A DNA stretch of 64,000 bases from Clostridiales bacterium (lineage in GTDB: Bacteria; Bacillota; Clostridia; Saccharofermentanales; Saccharofermentanaceae): contig JAFWDK010000029.1 in assembly GCA_017513085.1 (NCBI GenBank), forward strand, positions 107,275 to 171,274, read 5' to 3'. Positions within the stretch are counted from its first letter, which is position 1; every line of letters starts with the position of its first letter. This document shows positions 25,744-34,706 of the stretch, piece after piece. Under the pieces are notes generated by a model that saw nothing but the letters and a program-made list of their open reading frames with translations, ran no database searches and was not told the DNA's origin. Both the position numbers and the translations under genes were made by a program.

Positions 25744-28134
25744 ATGAAGATGAAAAGTCCGTTGAGAAAACGCATCTTTAGAGAGGTGCGGAAAGATTGG
25801 AAAAAATACATTGTTCTGACGCTTTTGATGGCATTCATGATCGCCCTGGCGTCCGGCGTCAATGTTGCAAATGACAGTATGATGGCGGCGATCGACGAGT
25901 CCTATGAGAAGTACAATATCGAGAGCGGTCATTTTGAACTGAAGGATCAGGCGACACCGGAGCTGCTGGAAAAGATGAGCAAGGAGATCACGATCTACGA
26001 GCAGTTCTATAAAGATTCGGTCGAGGATTTTGACGGGGACGGCAAGGAGGAATCCAGTGTCAGACTTTTTAAGATCCGAAAAGATGTGAATCTTGCATGC
26101 ATTATGGAAGGCCGCCTGCCTGAGAAAGCGGGAGAGATCGCGATCGACAGAAATCACGCGACGAACCGGAAGATCAAAGTCGGAGATATCATCTATATCG
26201 GCGGCGAGGCGACGGAAGTCGTCGGACTGGTGTCTAACGCCGATTACAGCACGCTTTATAAGAAGAACTCGGACTTCATGTTCAATGCGGTGGATTTCGA
26301 TGTGGCGCTTCTTGAAGAAAACGCATGGGAAGAGAAGAGCCTGGGTGTCGTTTACGAATACGCGTATAAGAGCAAGACGGAGTTGAAAAATGATTCCGAG
26401 AAAAAAGAATTCTCCGATAAACTGATGGAGCATCTGGCCGTGCTGGCTGCTACCGGCGGATACACAGATGACAAAGATCTGGCGGAGAGCGCCAGAAATG
26501 ATCAGGCACTCATGATGGAGATCCTGAAAAACAAAGACAGCATCAACGAACTGAAGGACTTTGTGCCGGAGTATGCAAACCAGGCAATCCATTTTGCGCC
26601 GAACGATATGGGTAGCGACAAATCGTTGGTCGGGGTCCTGGTGTATGTTTTCATATTCGTACTGGCATTCGTCTTCGCCATTACGACGAGCAATACCATC
26701 ACCAGCGAATCCGCTGTGATCGGAACCTTGCGCGCGACAGGATATACACGGGGCGAACTGGTACGTCATTACATGCTGCTTCCGATCCTGGTCACGCTGC
26801 TGGCCTCGGTCATCGGAAACATTCTCGGATACACGTATTTCAAAGACGTGTGCGTGGACCTGTACTACAACTCCTACAGCCTGATGACGTATGAAACAAG
26901 ATGGAACGCAAGTGCTTTTCTCGTAACAACAGTATTACCGTGCATCCTGATGTTTATCGTAAACATCGTGGTGATCTATCGGAAACTGCGCCTGTCGCCG
27001 CTGAAATTCCTGCGTCATGACCTGAGCACATCGAAGAGAAAGAAAGCCAGAAGACTTCCGTCGTGGCGTTTTATGAACCGCTTCCGTCTGAGGATCCTTC
27101 TGAACAATATGGGAGGATACCTGATCCTGTTCTGCGGAATTGCATTTGTCATGCTGTTGCTGGCATTCTCGACCGGGCTTCCGGAGACATTGAACCACTA
27201 TAAAGACAATCTGGGTGGCAACCTCATCTGTAACTATCAGTACATCCTGAAAAACTATGAGGATGAGGAAGGTAACGAAATCACGACCGATCAGGAAGGC
27301 GCGGAAAAGTACAGCGTGACTTCGCTTGAGACGATCGACGGCGCACATGTCGGTGAGGAGATCTCGGTATACGGATTCACGGAAGGAAGCCGCTACGTAC
27401 ATATCAGCGAGGAACTGAAAGATAACGAAGTCTGGATCACTTCCCCGTACAAGAAGAAATTCCGCTTGAAGGAAGGGGATGTGATCACCCTTAAAGAAAA
27501 ATACGAAAACACAAGTTACGAGTTCGTTGTCAAAGGTGTATATGACTACGACGGAGGACTTGCCGTATTCCTCCCGCAAAAGAACTTCAACAAGATCTTC
27601 GGCCATGAGGAAAGTGCTTTTAGCGGATACTTCTCGCAAGAGGCGATCCACGATATCGATTCCGAGCTGATCTACAGTGTGATCACGCTTGATGACATCA
27701 TGAGCATCGCGACGCAGCTCGACCACTCCATGGGCGGCATGATGGACATGGTAGCGTATGTCTGCCTGATCATGGCGGTCCTGATCATGTACCTTCTGAC
27801 GAAGATCATTATCGAAAAGAACTCGAACTCGATCTCCATGATCAAGGTCCTCGGGTACGAAAACGGTGAGATCAACAGCCTCTATATCCTTCTGACCTCG
27901 ATCGTCGTTGTCTTTAGCGCTCTGGCGACGGCGGCCCTGGCGATCGGCGGATTGTACGTCATTTTCCGGATCTACATGGGCTCGCTCAACGGATGGTTCG
28001 ACGTATATGTCAGTGCTTGGGGCATTGCCAAGATGATCCTCATCCTGGTTATCTCGTATGCGATCGTTGCGTTCTTCGACATGATCCGCATCAAGAGGAT
28101 CCCGCTTGCCGACGCGCTGAAAAACGTCGAGTGA
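25744..28134 (+). CDS. FtsX-fold ABC transporter permease
   Basis: The 796-residue protein has the arrangement of large FtsX/MacB-type permeases: one N-terminal transmembrane helix (about 20-38), an extracytoplasmic domain (about 40-290), three helices (about 295-420), a fourth and second extracytoplasmic domain (about 455-645), then three helices at the end (about 660-790). Polar residues are frequent in the outer domains. It would work as a mechanotransmission complex with the upstream ATPase. The substrate is unknown; export of, or resistance to, antimicrobial peptides is a common role for this class. A terminator follows. Confidence 0.9.
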   Translation: MKMKSPLRKRIFREVRKDWKKYIVLTLLMAFMIALASGVNVANDSMMAAIDESYEKYNIESGHFELKDQATPELLEKMSKEITIYEQFYKDSVEDFDGDGKEESSVRLFKIRKDVNLACIMEGRLPEKAGEIAIDRNHATNRKIKVGDIIYIGGEATEVVGLVSNADYSTLYKKNSDFMFNAVDFDVALLEENAWEEKSLGVVYEYAYKSKTELKNDSEKKEFSDKLMEHLAVLAATGGYTDDKDLAESARNDQALMMEILKNKDSINELKDFVPEYANQAIHFAPNDMGSDKSLVGVLVYVFIFVLAFVFAITTSNTITSESAVIGTLRATGYTRGELVRHYMLLPILVTLLASVIGNILGYTYFKDVCVDLYYNSYSLMTYETRWNASAFLVTTVLPCILMFIVNIVVIYRKLRLSPLKFLRHDLSTSKRKKARRLPSWRFMNRFRLRILLNNMGGYLILFCGIAFVMLLLAFSTGLPETLNHYKDNLGGNLICNYQYILKNYEDEEGNEITTDQEGAEKYSVTSLETIDGAHVGEEISVYGFTEGSRYVHISEELKDNEVWITSPYKKKFRLKEGDVITLKEKYENTSYEFVVKGVYDYDGGLAVFLPQKNFNKIFGHEESAFSGYFSQEAIHDIDSELIYSVITLDDIMSIATQLDHSMGGMMDMVAYVCLIMAVLIMYLLTKIIIEKNSNSISMIKVLGYENGEINSLYILLTSIVVVFSALATAALAIGGLYVIFRIYMGSLNGWFDVYVSAWGIAKMILILVISYAIVAFFDMIRIKRIPLADALKNVE

Positions 28135-28197
28135 CGGGATGCCGGCCGAAATATAACAGGTTACGCCGAAAGGCTTACGATATAATACCCTCCGATC

Positions 28198-28232
28198 AAG
28201 GAGTTGTCTTCCGAACAGAGACAACTCCTTTT
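28198..28232 (+). terminator. Rho-independent terminator of the ABC operon
   Basis: AAGGAGTTGTCT pairs with AGACAACTCCTT over a loop of 8-9 bases and is followed by TTTTA. Confidence 0.88.
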
Positions 28233-28302
28233 ACTTTCCGTAGCCACCGTATCGAAAAATACATTTCACGAGAGCATGTACACTCATGAAAAAGAGAATT
28301 AA

Positions 28303-28311
28303 TGATACAAT
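28303..28311 (+). promoter_or_regulatory. Extended -10 promoter candidate for recJ-relA
   Basis: TG-A-TACAAT (about 28303-28311) lies about 30 bases before the recJ start. The -35 region is poor. Confidence 0.45.
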
Positions 28312-28341
28312 AAAAAGAGCTAAGTTAGTTTGAGGTGCCAG

Positions 28342-30552
28342 ATGATCCTTCTTGAGAAAAAATGGCGTTTGCCGGAAGAACCGGCGAATGCGGATGAGCG
28401 TGCAGTTTGGGGAGCGGATGCGTCTTCGAATGCAGAAATGGCCGGAAGCGGAAGCGCTGGTGTGCCGGACCTGATCGGGCGGCTTCTTGCTACACGCAAC
28501 ATGACATCGAAGGAGCAGGTTTCGGCCTTCCTGTCGAGAGAGCCGAAAGAGTGGCACGACCCTTTTCTCATGAACGACATGGCGCCGGCAGTGGAGCGGA
28601 TCCTTGCGGCGCTGCAAAATAGCGAGAAGATACTGATCTGCGGCGATTATGACGCGGACGGCGTGACATCGACAACGATCCTGATGTCCTTTTTCCAACA
28701 TACACTGCATGCGCAGGTAGCGTATATCATCCCGGACCGTATGAGCGAAGGGTACGGCATGAGCGGAGCCCTTCTGGAGCGGATCCGGAAAGAAGCGCCG
28801 AAACTGGTGATCACGGTGGACTGCGGAATCGCCAACTATACTGAGATCGAAGAACTGATGGAAAGCGGGATCGATGTGATCGTGACAGACCATCATGAGG
28901 TAAAAGAACTTCTCCCGCCGGCTTTGGCGGTCATTGACTGTAAGCGGACGGATAACAGTTATCCTTTCGTGCATCTTTGCGGCGCCGGTGTGGCGCTGAA
29001 ACTTGTGGCCGCGCTGTGCAGTAAGCTCGAAGAAAAGGGCGGTGCGCCGGTCACGAAAGACTCGTGGCACGAATACATCGATATCGCAGCACTGGGTACG
29101 ATCGCGGACGTGGTCAGCCTGACGGGCGAGAACCGGGATATCGTGAAAGCCGGAATGAGAAAACTGAACCAGACGAAACGACCGGGACTACTGGCCCTGC
29201 TCGCCCTGATACGGGAAATCACAGGAAAAACCACGCAAGTGCTTTCGGCGACGGATATTGCCTTTCAGGTCGTGCCGAAGATCAATGCGTGCGGACGGAT
29301 GGGCGATGCGGGACGCGCCGTGGAATTGCTGCTGACGGAAGATCCGGCCCGGGCAAGAGAACTGGCCGGTGTCATGATAGAAGAAAACACGCGGCGTCAG
29401 GAAATGGAGCAGAAGATCGTAGAAGAGGCGGTCAGGAGAATCGAGTCTTCCCCGGAGATGCTGCGGTCGATGAAGAATCCTTCCATGCCGATCGTTATCG
29501 CGGGGGAGAACTGGCATCCGGGCATCCTCGGGATCGTGGCCAGCCGGCTGGTGGAAAGATACCAGCATTCTGCCCTGGTATTCAGTAACGATACGGGAAT
29601 GAAAGGCATGCTGAAAGGCAGCTGCCGGACCGCGGGGGATTTCCCGATCCTGGAATGCCTCAAATACTGCGGGGACAGTGTACGGCAGTTCGGCGGACAC
29701 CAGCGGGCCGCGGGCGTTAGCGTCGAAGAAAGCAAATTCGAAGAATTTAAGACAAAGGCAAGTGCTTTTGCCGAAGAAAGAAATAATGAAGAGGACGTCA
29801 GATACCTGCTCGTTGACGGCGAGCTGGAAAGTGACGAGATCACGCTGGAGAATGCGGAAGAATTACGCGCGCTGGAGCCTTTCGGGGAAGGAAACCGGGA
29901 GCCGGTGTTCCTGGTGCGCAAGGTGAAGATCGTCAACAGTTCACTGGTCGGAAACGGGAAACACCTGAAACTACAGCTTCAGCTGGACGATGAGAAGAAG
30001 AGCGTGCTGGATGCCATTGCTTTCGGCCTGGGAGAGGTCTCGGAGATGTTTGTGCCGGGAACAACGGTGGACGCGCTGGTGAAACTGCTCGTGAACAGCT
30101 GGAATGGCACGGACAGCCTGAGATTACAGGTCGTGGACCTGCATCATGTGGAATTGGGCAAGACGCTCTGGGATAAGCCGCAGGTGCTCGAGAATCTGTA
30201 CCGCAACAAACTACCGGTCAAGCAGCTCCAGATACTGGCCAAGTGCGGCAAGACGGAGGATCTGCTTCCGAACGGCGAGGATATGGGTGTTTTGTACCAG
30301 TATCTCCGCGCCACGTTCCGTGAGAATGTGAATATGGTCGATATGAAACTCCTTGCCAGACTTATGGCCGGGCATTTTAAGAAACCGTTCCACGCGTTCA
30401 AGATCGCCCGTGCGATGGACATGTTTGCGGAGGCGGGACTGCTTGATCTTTTACGGATCAGTGATGAACGAGTCTGTTTTTCCTTGCTATCTGTGAAAAG
30501 CAAAGTTAAACTAGAGGATACAGATACTTATCGCGCTTTATATGGGAGATGA
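28342..30552 (+). CDS. recJ: Single-stranded-DNA-specific exonuclease RecJ
   Basis: From the ATG at 28342 (GAGGTG 4 bases upstream) the protein has 736 residues. The DHH phosphoesterase motifs are present: CGDYDADGVTST (motif I, about 100-111), VDCGIANYTEI, TDHHEV (about 178-183), the DHHA1 part with GRMGDAGRAVELL and, in motif V/VI, FGGHQRAAG. A C-terminal OB-fold and an extra region (about 570-736) follow. RecJ degrades single-stranded DNA 5' to 3' in recombination and mismatch repair. The residues about 20-40 are a short variable insert. The stop overlaps the relA start by 4 bases. Confidence 0.93.
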   Translation: MILLEKKWRLPEEPANADERAVWGADASSNAEMAGSGSAGVPDLIGRLLATRNMTSKEQVSAFLSREPKEWHDPFLMNDMAPAVERILAALQNSEKILICGDYDADGVTSTTILMSFFQHTLHAQVAYIIPDRMSEGYGMSGALLERIRKEAPKLVITVDCGIANYTEIEELMESGIDVIVTDHHEVKELLPPALAVIDCKRTDNSYPFVHLCGAGVALKLVAALCSKLEEKGGAPVTKDSWHEYIDIAALGTIADVVSLTGENRDIVKAGMRKLNQTKRPGLLALLALIREITGKTTQVLSATDIAFQVVPKINACGRMGDAGRAVELLLTEDPARARELAGVMIEENTRRQEMEQKIVEEAVRRIESSPEMLRSMKNPSMPIVIAGENWHPGILGIVASRLVERYQHSALVFSNDTGMKGMLKGSCRTAGDFPILECLKYCGDSVRQFGGHQRAAGVSVEESKFEEFKTKASAFAEERNNEEDVRYLLVDGELESDEITLENAEELRALEPFGEGNREPVFLVRKVKIVNSSLVGNGKHLKLQLQLDDEKKSVLDAIAFGLGEVSEMFVPGTTVDALVKLLVNSWNGTDSLRLQVVDLHHVELGKTLWDKPQVLENLYRNKLPVKQLQILAKCGKTEDLLPNGEDMGVLYQYLRATFRENVNMVDMKLLARLMAGHFKKPFHAFKIARAMDMFAEAGLLDLLRISDERVCFSLLSVKSKVKLEDTDTYRALYGR

Positions 30553-32996
30553 CGGAAGCAACAATGAGTGGAGACAAGAAGAAAACCGAAGAACAGATAC
30601 CGGACGAGCAGGCATTCTTTGAAGACCTGCGCGACAGTGCTTTTCCGGACAATATCAGCGAAGATATCCTGGACATGCTCGATGAGGTGATTTCCAGATA
30701 CAGGTCTTACTCGGAAAAAGACGAGTCGGAGCGGATCCGGCGGGCTTTCGTTTTTGCTTACAAAGCACACAGTTCCCAGAAGAGAAAGTCGGGTGAGCCG
30801 TACATTATCCACCCGATCGCGACGGCGCAGATCCTGACGGAACTTGAAGTGGATACCGACACACTGGTGGCCGCGCTTCTGCACGATACAGTCGAAGATA
30901 CGCCGGTTACGGTGGATCTGATCCGTGAAGTTTTCGGTGACAATGTCGCGCTTCTGGTCGACGGAGTAACCAAACTCGGTCGTATCCCGTATTCATCTAA
31001 AGAAGAGCAGCAGGCGGAAAATATGCGTAAGATGTTCCTGGCGATGGCCAAGGATATCCGCGTGATCCTGATCAAGCTGGCGGACCGTCTGCATAACATG
31101 CGTACCATGAAGCATCAGGACCCGGCCAAGCAGCGGGATATCTCTTTGGAGACCCGAGATATTTATGCGCCGCTTGCGCATCGCCTGGGTATTTATAAGA
31201 TCAAGTGGGAACTGGAGGATCTGTGTCTTCGTTACACTGATCCGGATGCGTACTACGAGCTTGTCGGCGCGATTTCCCAGAAGCGTTCCGAACGTGAGAA
31301 ATTCCTCGAGAGTGTCGTCAGCGAGATGTCCGACAGGATCTCCCAGATGGGCATTCACGCGGAGATCGAAGGCCGCCCGAAGCATTTCTACAGCATTTAC
31401 AACAAGATGAAGAACCAGGACAAACACCTGGATCAGATCTACGATATTTTCGCGTGCCGCATCATCGTGGACACCGTGTCCGACTGCTACGCCGTGCTCG
31501 GTCTTGTGCATGAGATGTACTACCCGATGCCGGGACGTTTTAAGGACTATATCGCGATGCCGAAGCCGAATATGTACCAGTCGCTTCACACGACGGTAAT
31601 CGGTAAAGAAGGTATCCCTTTTGAAGTGCAGATCCGTACTCTGGCCATGCACCGGACCGCGGAATACGGTATCGCGGCGCACTGGAAGTATAAAGAGAAG
31701 GGCAACTCCAATGCCGGCGGCAAGAACACGTCTTTCGACACGAAACTTTCATGGCTGCGCCAGATCCTGGACTGGCAGGGCGATTCCAAAGATGCGAACG
31801 AGTATCTGGACGCTCTGAAGACCGGGCTTGTCGAAGATGAAGTTTTTGTATTCACCCCGAAGGGCGACGTTATCTCGTTGCCTTTGCATTCCTGCCCGAT
31901 CGACCTGGCGTACACGATCCACAGTGGAATCGGTAACCGCATGTACGGCGCCAAGGTCAACGGCCGACTGGTACCGCTGGCAACAGAACTTCAGAACGGC
32001 GATATCGTCGAGATCCTGACTTCCGATCAGGTAAAAGGACCTTCGCGTGATTGGGCGAAGATCGTCAAGACCAGCGCGGCGAAGTCGAAGATCAATGCTT
32101 TCTTCAAGAAAGAGACCCGTGAGTCCAATATCGTGATCGGTAAAGAAGCCGTGGAACGCGAGATCAAGAAGATCGGCTTTACCACTCAGCAGCTTCTTAA
32201 GAAAGATTATGTGGACATCGTACTCAAGAAATACGCACAGAATACGATCGACGATCTCTATGCGGCAATCGGCTATGGCCTTCACACCGCGCACAAAGTC
32301 GTCGGACGCCTCCGTGACGAATATATCCGCTCCCTTCCGGAAGACGAGCGATTCGAACTGGGATACCGCGTGACCTCGGCCGGTCAGGTAGTTTACCAGC
32401 CCATCGCGAAAGAGCTTTTTGACGAGAAGAATATCACGTCCACGCCAAATGCGCTGATCGCGAGTTCGCAGGAGCAGAGCCATGTGGGCGCTTCAGGCAA
32501 GGAGAAATACGGGGCGTCGTCTTCCGTTGTGGTCACCGGCATCGAGAATTGCCTGACGCATCTGTCGCGTTGCTGCAATCCGCTTCCGGGCGACGAGATC
32601 ATCGGCTATATCACGCGTGGCAACGGTGTTGGCGTGCACCGCAAAGACTGCAGTAACATAAGAAACATCATGGCGAATGCTACCTCTTCGGTTCGCGCCG
32701 CAGAGCGTGCTTCGCGTCTGATCGAAGTATACTGGAAAGACCAGGCTCATCCAAAAGCACTGTATCTTGCCGAGTTTACGGTCATTGCGCTGGATCGGAG
32801 ACATCTTCTTGCGGATATCTCCAATGCGATCGCGGAAGAACATGTTCCGATCACTTCCGCTTCTATGTCGGCCATGAAGGATGTCACGGCCCGCTTCACC
32901 ATGACCGTGGAAGTGAAGGATCAGGCTCAGCTCGATCGTGTCCTCGGAAGGATCAAGGCCATCCGCGATGTGCTTGAAGTTCGAAAAGGTAATTGA
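30549..32996 (+). CDS. relA: Bifunctional (p)ppGpp synthetase/hydrolase RSH
   Basis: The 815-residue protein has all RSH parts: the HD hydrolase domain (about 60-200, His112-Asp113 in LLHDTVEDT), the synthetase domain (about 235-370 with GRPKHFYSIYNKMK and the YQSLHTTVIG segment), TGS (about 425-485, VFVFTPKGDVISLP), a helical/ZFD region with CLTHLSRCCNPLPGDEI, and a C-terminal ACT domain. Both catalytic sites look intact, so it makes and degrades the alarmone. The ATG at 30549 overlaps the recJ stop (ATGA); an ATG at 30564 is an alternative. The recJ-relA pair is a common order in Clostridia. No dtd gene follows here. Confidence 0.95.
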   Translation: MTEATMSGDKKKTEEQIPDEQAFFEDLRDSAFPDNISEDILDMLDEVISRYRSYSEKDESERIRRAFVFAYKAHSSQKRKSGEPYIIHPIATAQILTELEVDTDTLVAALLHDTVEDTPVTVDLIREVFGDNVALLVDGVTKLGRIPYSSKEEQQAENMRKMFLAMAKDIRVILIKLADRLHNMRTMKHQDPAKQRDISLETRDIYAPLAHRLGIYKIKWELEDLCLRYTDPDAYYELVGAISQKRSEREKFLESVVSEMSDRISQMGIHAEIEGRPKHFYSIYNKMKNQDKHLDQIYDIFACRIIVDTVSDCYAVLGLVHEMYYPMPGRFKDYIAMPKPNMYQSLHTTVIGKEGIPFEVQIRTLAMHRTAEYGIAAHWKYKEKGNSNAGGKNTSFDTKLSWLRQILDWQGDSKDANEYLDALKTGLVEDEVFVFTPKGDVISLPLHSCPIDLAYTIHSGIGNRMYGAKVNGRLVPLATELQNGDIVEILTSDQVKGPSRDWAKIVKTSAAKSKINAFFKKETRESNIVIGKEAVEREIKKIGFTTQQLLKKDYVDIVLKKYAQNTIDDLYAAIGYGLHTAHKVVGRLRDEYIRSLPEDERFELGYRVTSAGQVVYQPIAKELFDEKNITSTPNALIASSQEQSHVGASGKEKYGASSSVVVTGIENCLTHLSRCCNPLPGDEIIGYITRGNGVGVHRKDCSNIRNIMANATSSVRAAERASRLIEVYWKDQAHPKALYLAEFTVIALDRRHLLADISNAIAEEHVPITSASMSAMKDVTARFTMTVEVKDQAQLDRVLGRIKAIRDVLEVRKGN

Positions 32997-33089
32997 CCGT
33001 AGTGATCTACGAAACTAAGGGAAACAGGGGGAAGCGAGTAAGAGGGAAGACAGTAAAGGGGATCTGAAAAGAAAAGGAGACAAGACCTT

Positions 33090-34460
33090 ATGAAAGAGAA
33101 GATTCCCCAAAACAATGTGCCACAGCCGGTTCTGACACCGGAGAGCATGGCGCAGCATTCTGCATCTTCATCTGGACAAGAACGGATGAAGCCGGATCCG
33201 AAGGCAAAGAAGAAGGCTGGTTCCAAAGAAACCGGAATCGGTATGAACATCCTGTTTGCAAGCATACTGGTCCTCCTGGCCGGCGGCGTTGTGTTTGCGT
33301 TGCTTGCCGCAAACGGTACCTTTTCCAAAGGAACGAGAAGAGCGTCTGAAGAAGAGACGACGGCGGTGGAACTAACAACCAAAGAGTCGGAGAAAAAATC
33401 AGAAGGAGAGACAACAAAAGAATCGGCGGGAGAGTCCAAAGTCGTTACGTCTCCAACTGACTCCGCGTCCGACAGTCAAACCGGTGCTTTTGCGCAGTCG
33501 TTTCAAGACGTTAAATCAGTGTCGGCAGTGTCGCAGATGACTTCGGAAGAACAAGAAAAGATTTGCGTAGCTTTGCAAGAATACATCCAAAATGCTGTCA
33601 TGATTGACGGTGCGAACAGTAATGATCCATCAAAGGTGGTATTTGACGAAATTAATTGCCTCGGTATGACACTTCAAGAAGATGAAATCGAATTAGACTT
33701 AAACAAAACCGAGAAAAGAACAAGTATTACATTTGTCTATCAGGTGCAGGTCACGGATAATGTGGGAGCCTCCTCGGTCAAGCGGCAATACTTCTCTTCC
33801 GTCACTTTAATCCGCTTTCAGAATAAAGATATCAGCACTTCGGATCTTAACAGTGATTACGGGAGGGATCTGTCTTTTGATGGATGGAGCACAGATGGTT
33901 TCTTGAATCTGGATGATCTGATCGACGACATCGAGTTCGACGGAGAAATAAAGGAATCTACAATTGACCTGAATCGACTTCTTCCTTTCGATGGCAAAGA
34001 CCCTTCTGAATTCGAAATCTACAAACCGGTTACCTCTTTTGACCAGATCTCAGAGAACATGCGTAACAAAATGAGACGGAATTCGGAAACGGTTATTAGA
34101 TCTCTCCGTTCCTTCAGAGAAGAGCCGGCAGGAAAGATCCTGGAGAACTACGAATTCCTCGGATTCGCCTTTACAGTCTCCGAAGACGGCAAAGAAAACA
34201 TTACCTATACTGTTTATAAATTCACTTTCAGTGACCTTGATAAGACGCCACCTGAGGCATATGACTTCTACTGGTATGTCGGTTTTCATGATTCTATCGA
34301 AGGCGGACAGACAGATCGATCCTGCTCATACGTCGGCGCGGACCCATGGGATCTGGAAAACTGGGCCGGTGACCCGATCTCGACAAACCTCGACGATGTT
34401 AGAAAAGCAATCGCTGACTGGGAACCCACGTGGAAGTACGAGGATAATCTATCTGAATGA
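33090..34460 (+). CDS. Membrane-anchored protein of unknown function
   Basis: The 456-residue protein has a cytoplasmic N-terminus (1-50), one transmembrane helix (about 53-74, ILFASILVLLAGGVVFALLA), a low-complexity threonine/glutamate/serine-rich linker (about 80-140) and an outer domain (about 150-456) rich in aspartate and aromatic residues without known motifs. AAAGGAG precedes the ATG. It stands alone after relA. Its stop is 7 bases before a palindromic repeat element (34468-34543) that could act in mRNA 3'-end formation. Confidence 0.65.
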   Translation: MKEKIPQNNVPQPVLTPESMAQHSASSSGQERMKPDPKAKKKAGSKETGIGMNILFASILVLLAGGVVFALLAANGTFSKGTRRASEEETTAVELTTKESEKKSEGETTKESAGESKVVTSPTDSASDSQTGAFAQSFQDVKSVSAVSQMTSEEQEKICVALQEYIQNAVMIDGANSNDPSKVVFDEINCLGMTLQEDEIELDLNKTEKRTSITFVYQVQVTDNVGASSVKRQYFSSVTLIRFQNKDISTSDLNSDYGRDLSFDGWSTDGFLNLDDLIDDIEFDGEIKESTIDLNRLLPFDGKDPSEFEIYKPVTSFDQISENMRNKMRRNSETVIRSLRSFREEPAGKILENYEFLGFAFTVSEDGKENITYTVYKFTFSDLDKTPPEAYDFYWYVGFHDSIEGGQTDRSCSYVGADPWDLENWAGDPISTNLDDVRKAIADWEPTWKYEDNLSE

Positions 34461-34467
34461 CGTGGTC

Positions 34468-34543
34468 GCAGAACTGTTTCTTCGTAGCTGGTACTCGGCG
34501 TGCTACGCACGCCTGCGTAATCGCTCCTCAGAAACAGTTCTGC
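34468..34543 (-). repeat. Palindromic repeat element, copy 1 (arms GCAGAACTGTTTC)
   Basis: Perfect 13-bp arms (34468-34480 and 34531-34543) enclose a 50-bp core that contains its own hairpin GGCGTGC-TAC-GCACGCC. Read on the minus strand it differs from the copy at 47131-47206 at only two core positions. A degenerate further copy follows at about 34550-34620 on the plus strand, sharing GGACCGGCGAGGAGGAAAC and CAGTTCTGC. Confidence 0.85.
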
Positions 34544-34630
34544 TTCGGATGAAGCGGCCGGGCGCGGATCCGCAGACGCAACGCGCCAAGGACCGGCGAG
34601 GAGGAAACACAGTTCTGCCCTCTTTGTGGC

Positions 34631-34667
34631 AAAAAAGATCGCCTCAAGTGTTGAGACGATCTTTTTT
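34631..34667. terminator. Bidirectional terminator between convergent genes
   Basis: AAAAAAGATCG and CGATCTTTTTT pair around a partly paired 15-base loop; T runs on both strands. It can serve the gene ending at 34460 and RNase J ending at 34707. Confidence 0.85.
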
Positions 34668-34706
34668 CCTTCATGACATATGTGATGCAAAAGTGGGTTT
34701 ACGTAA

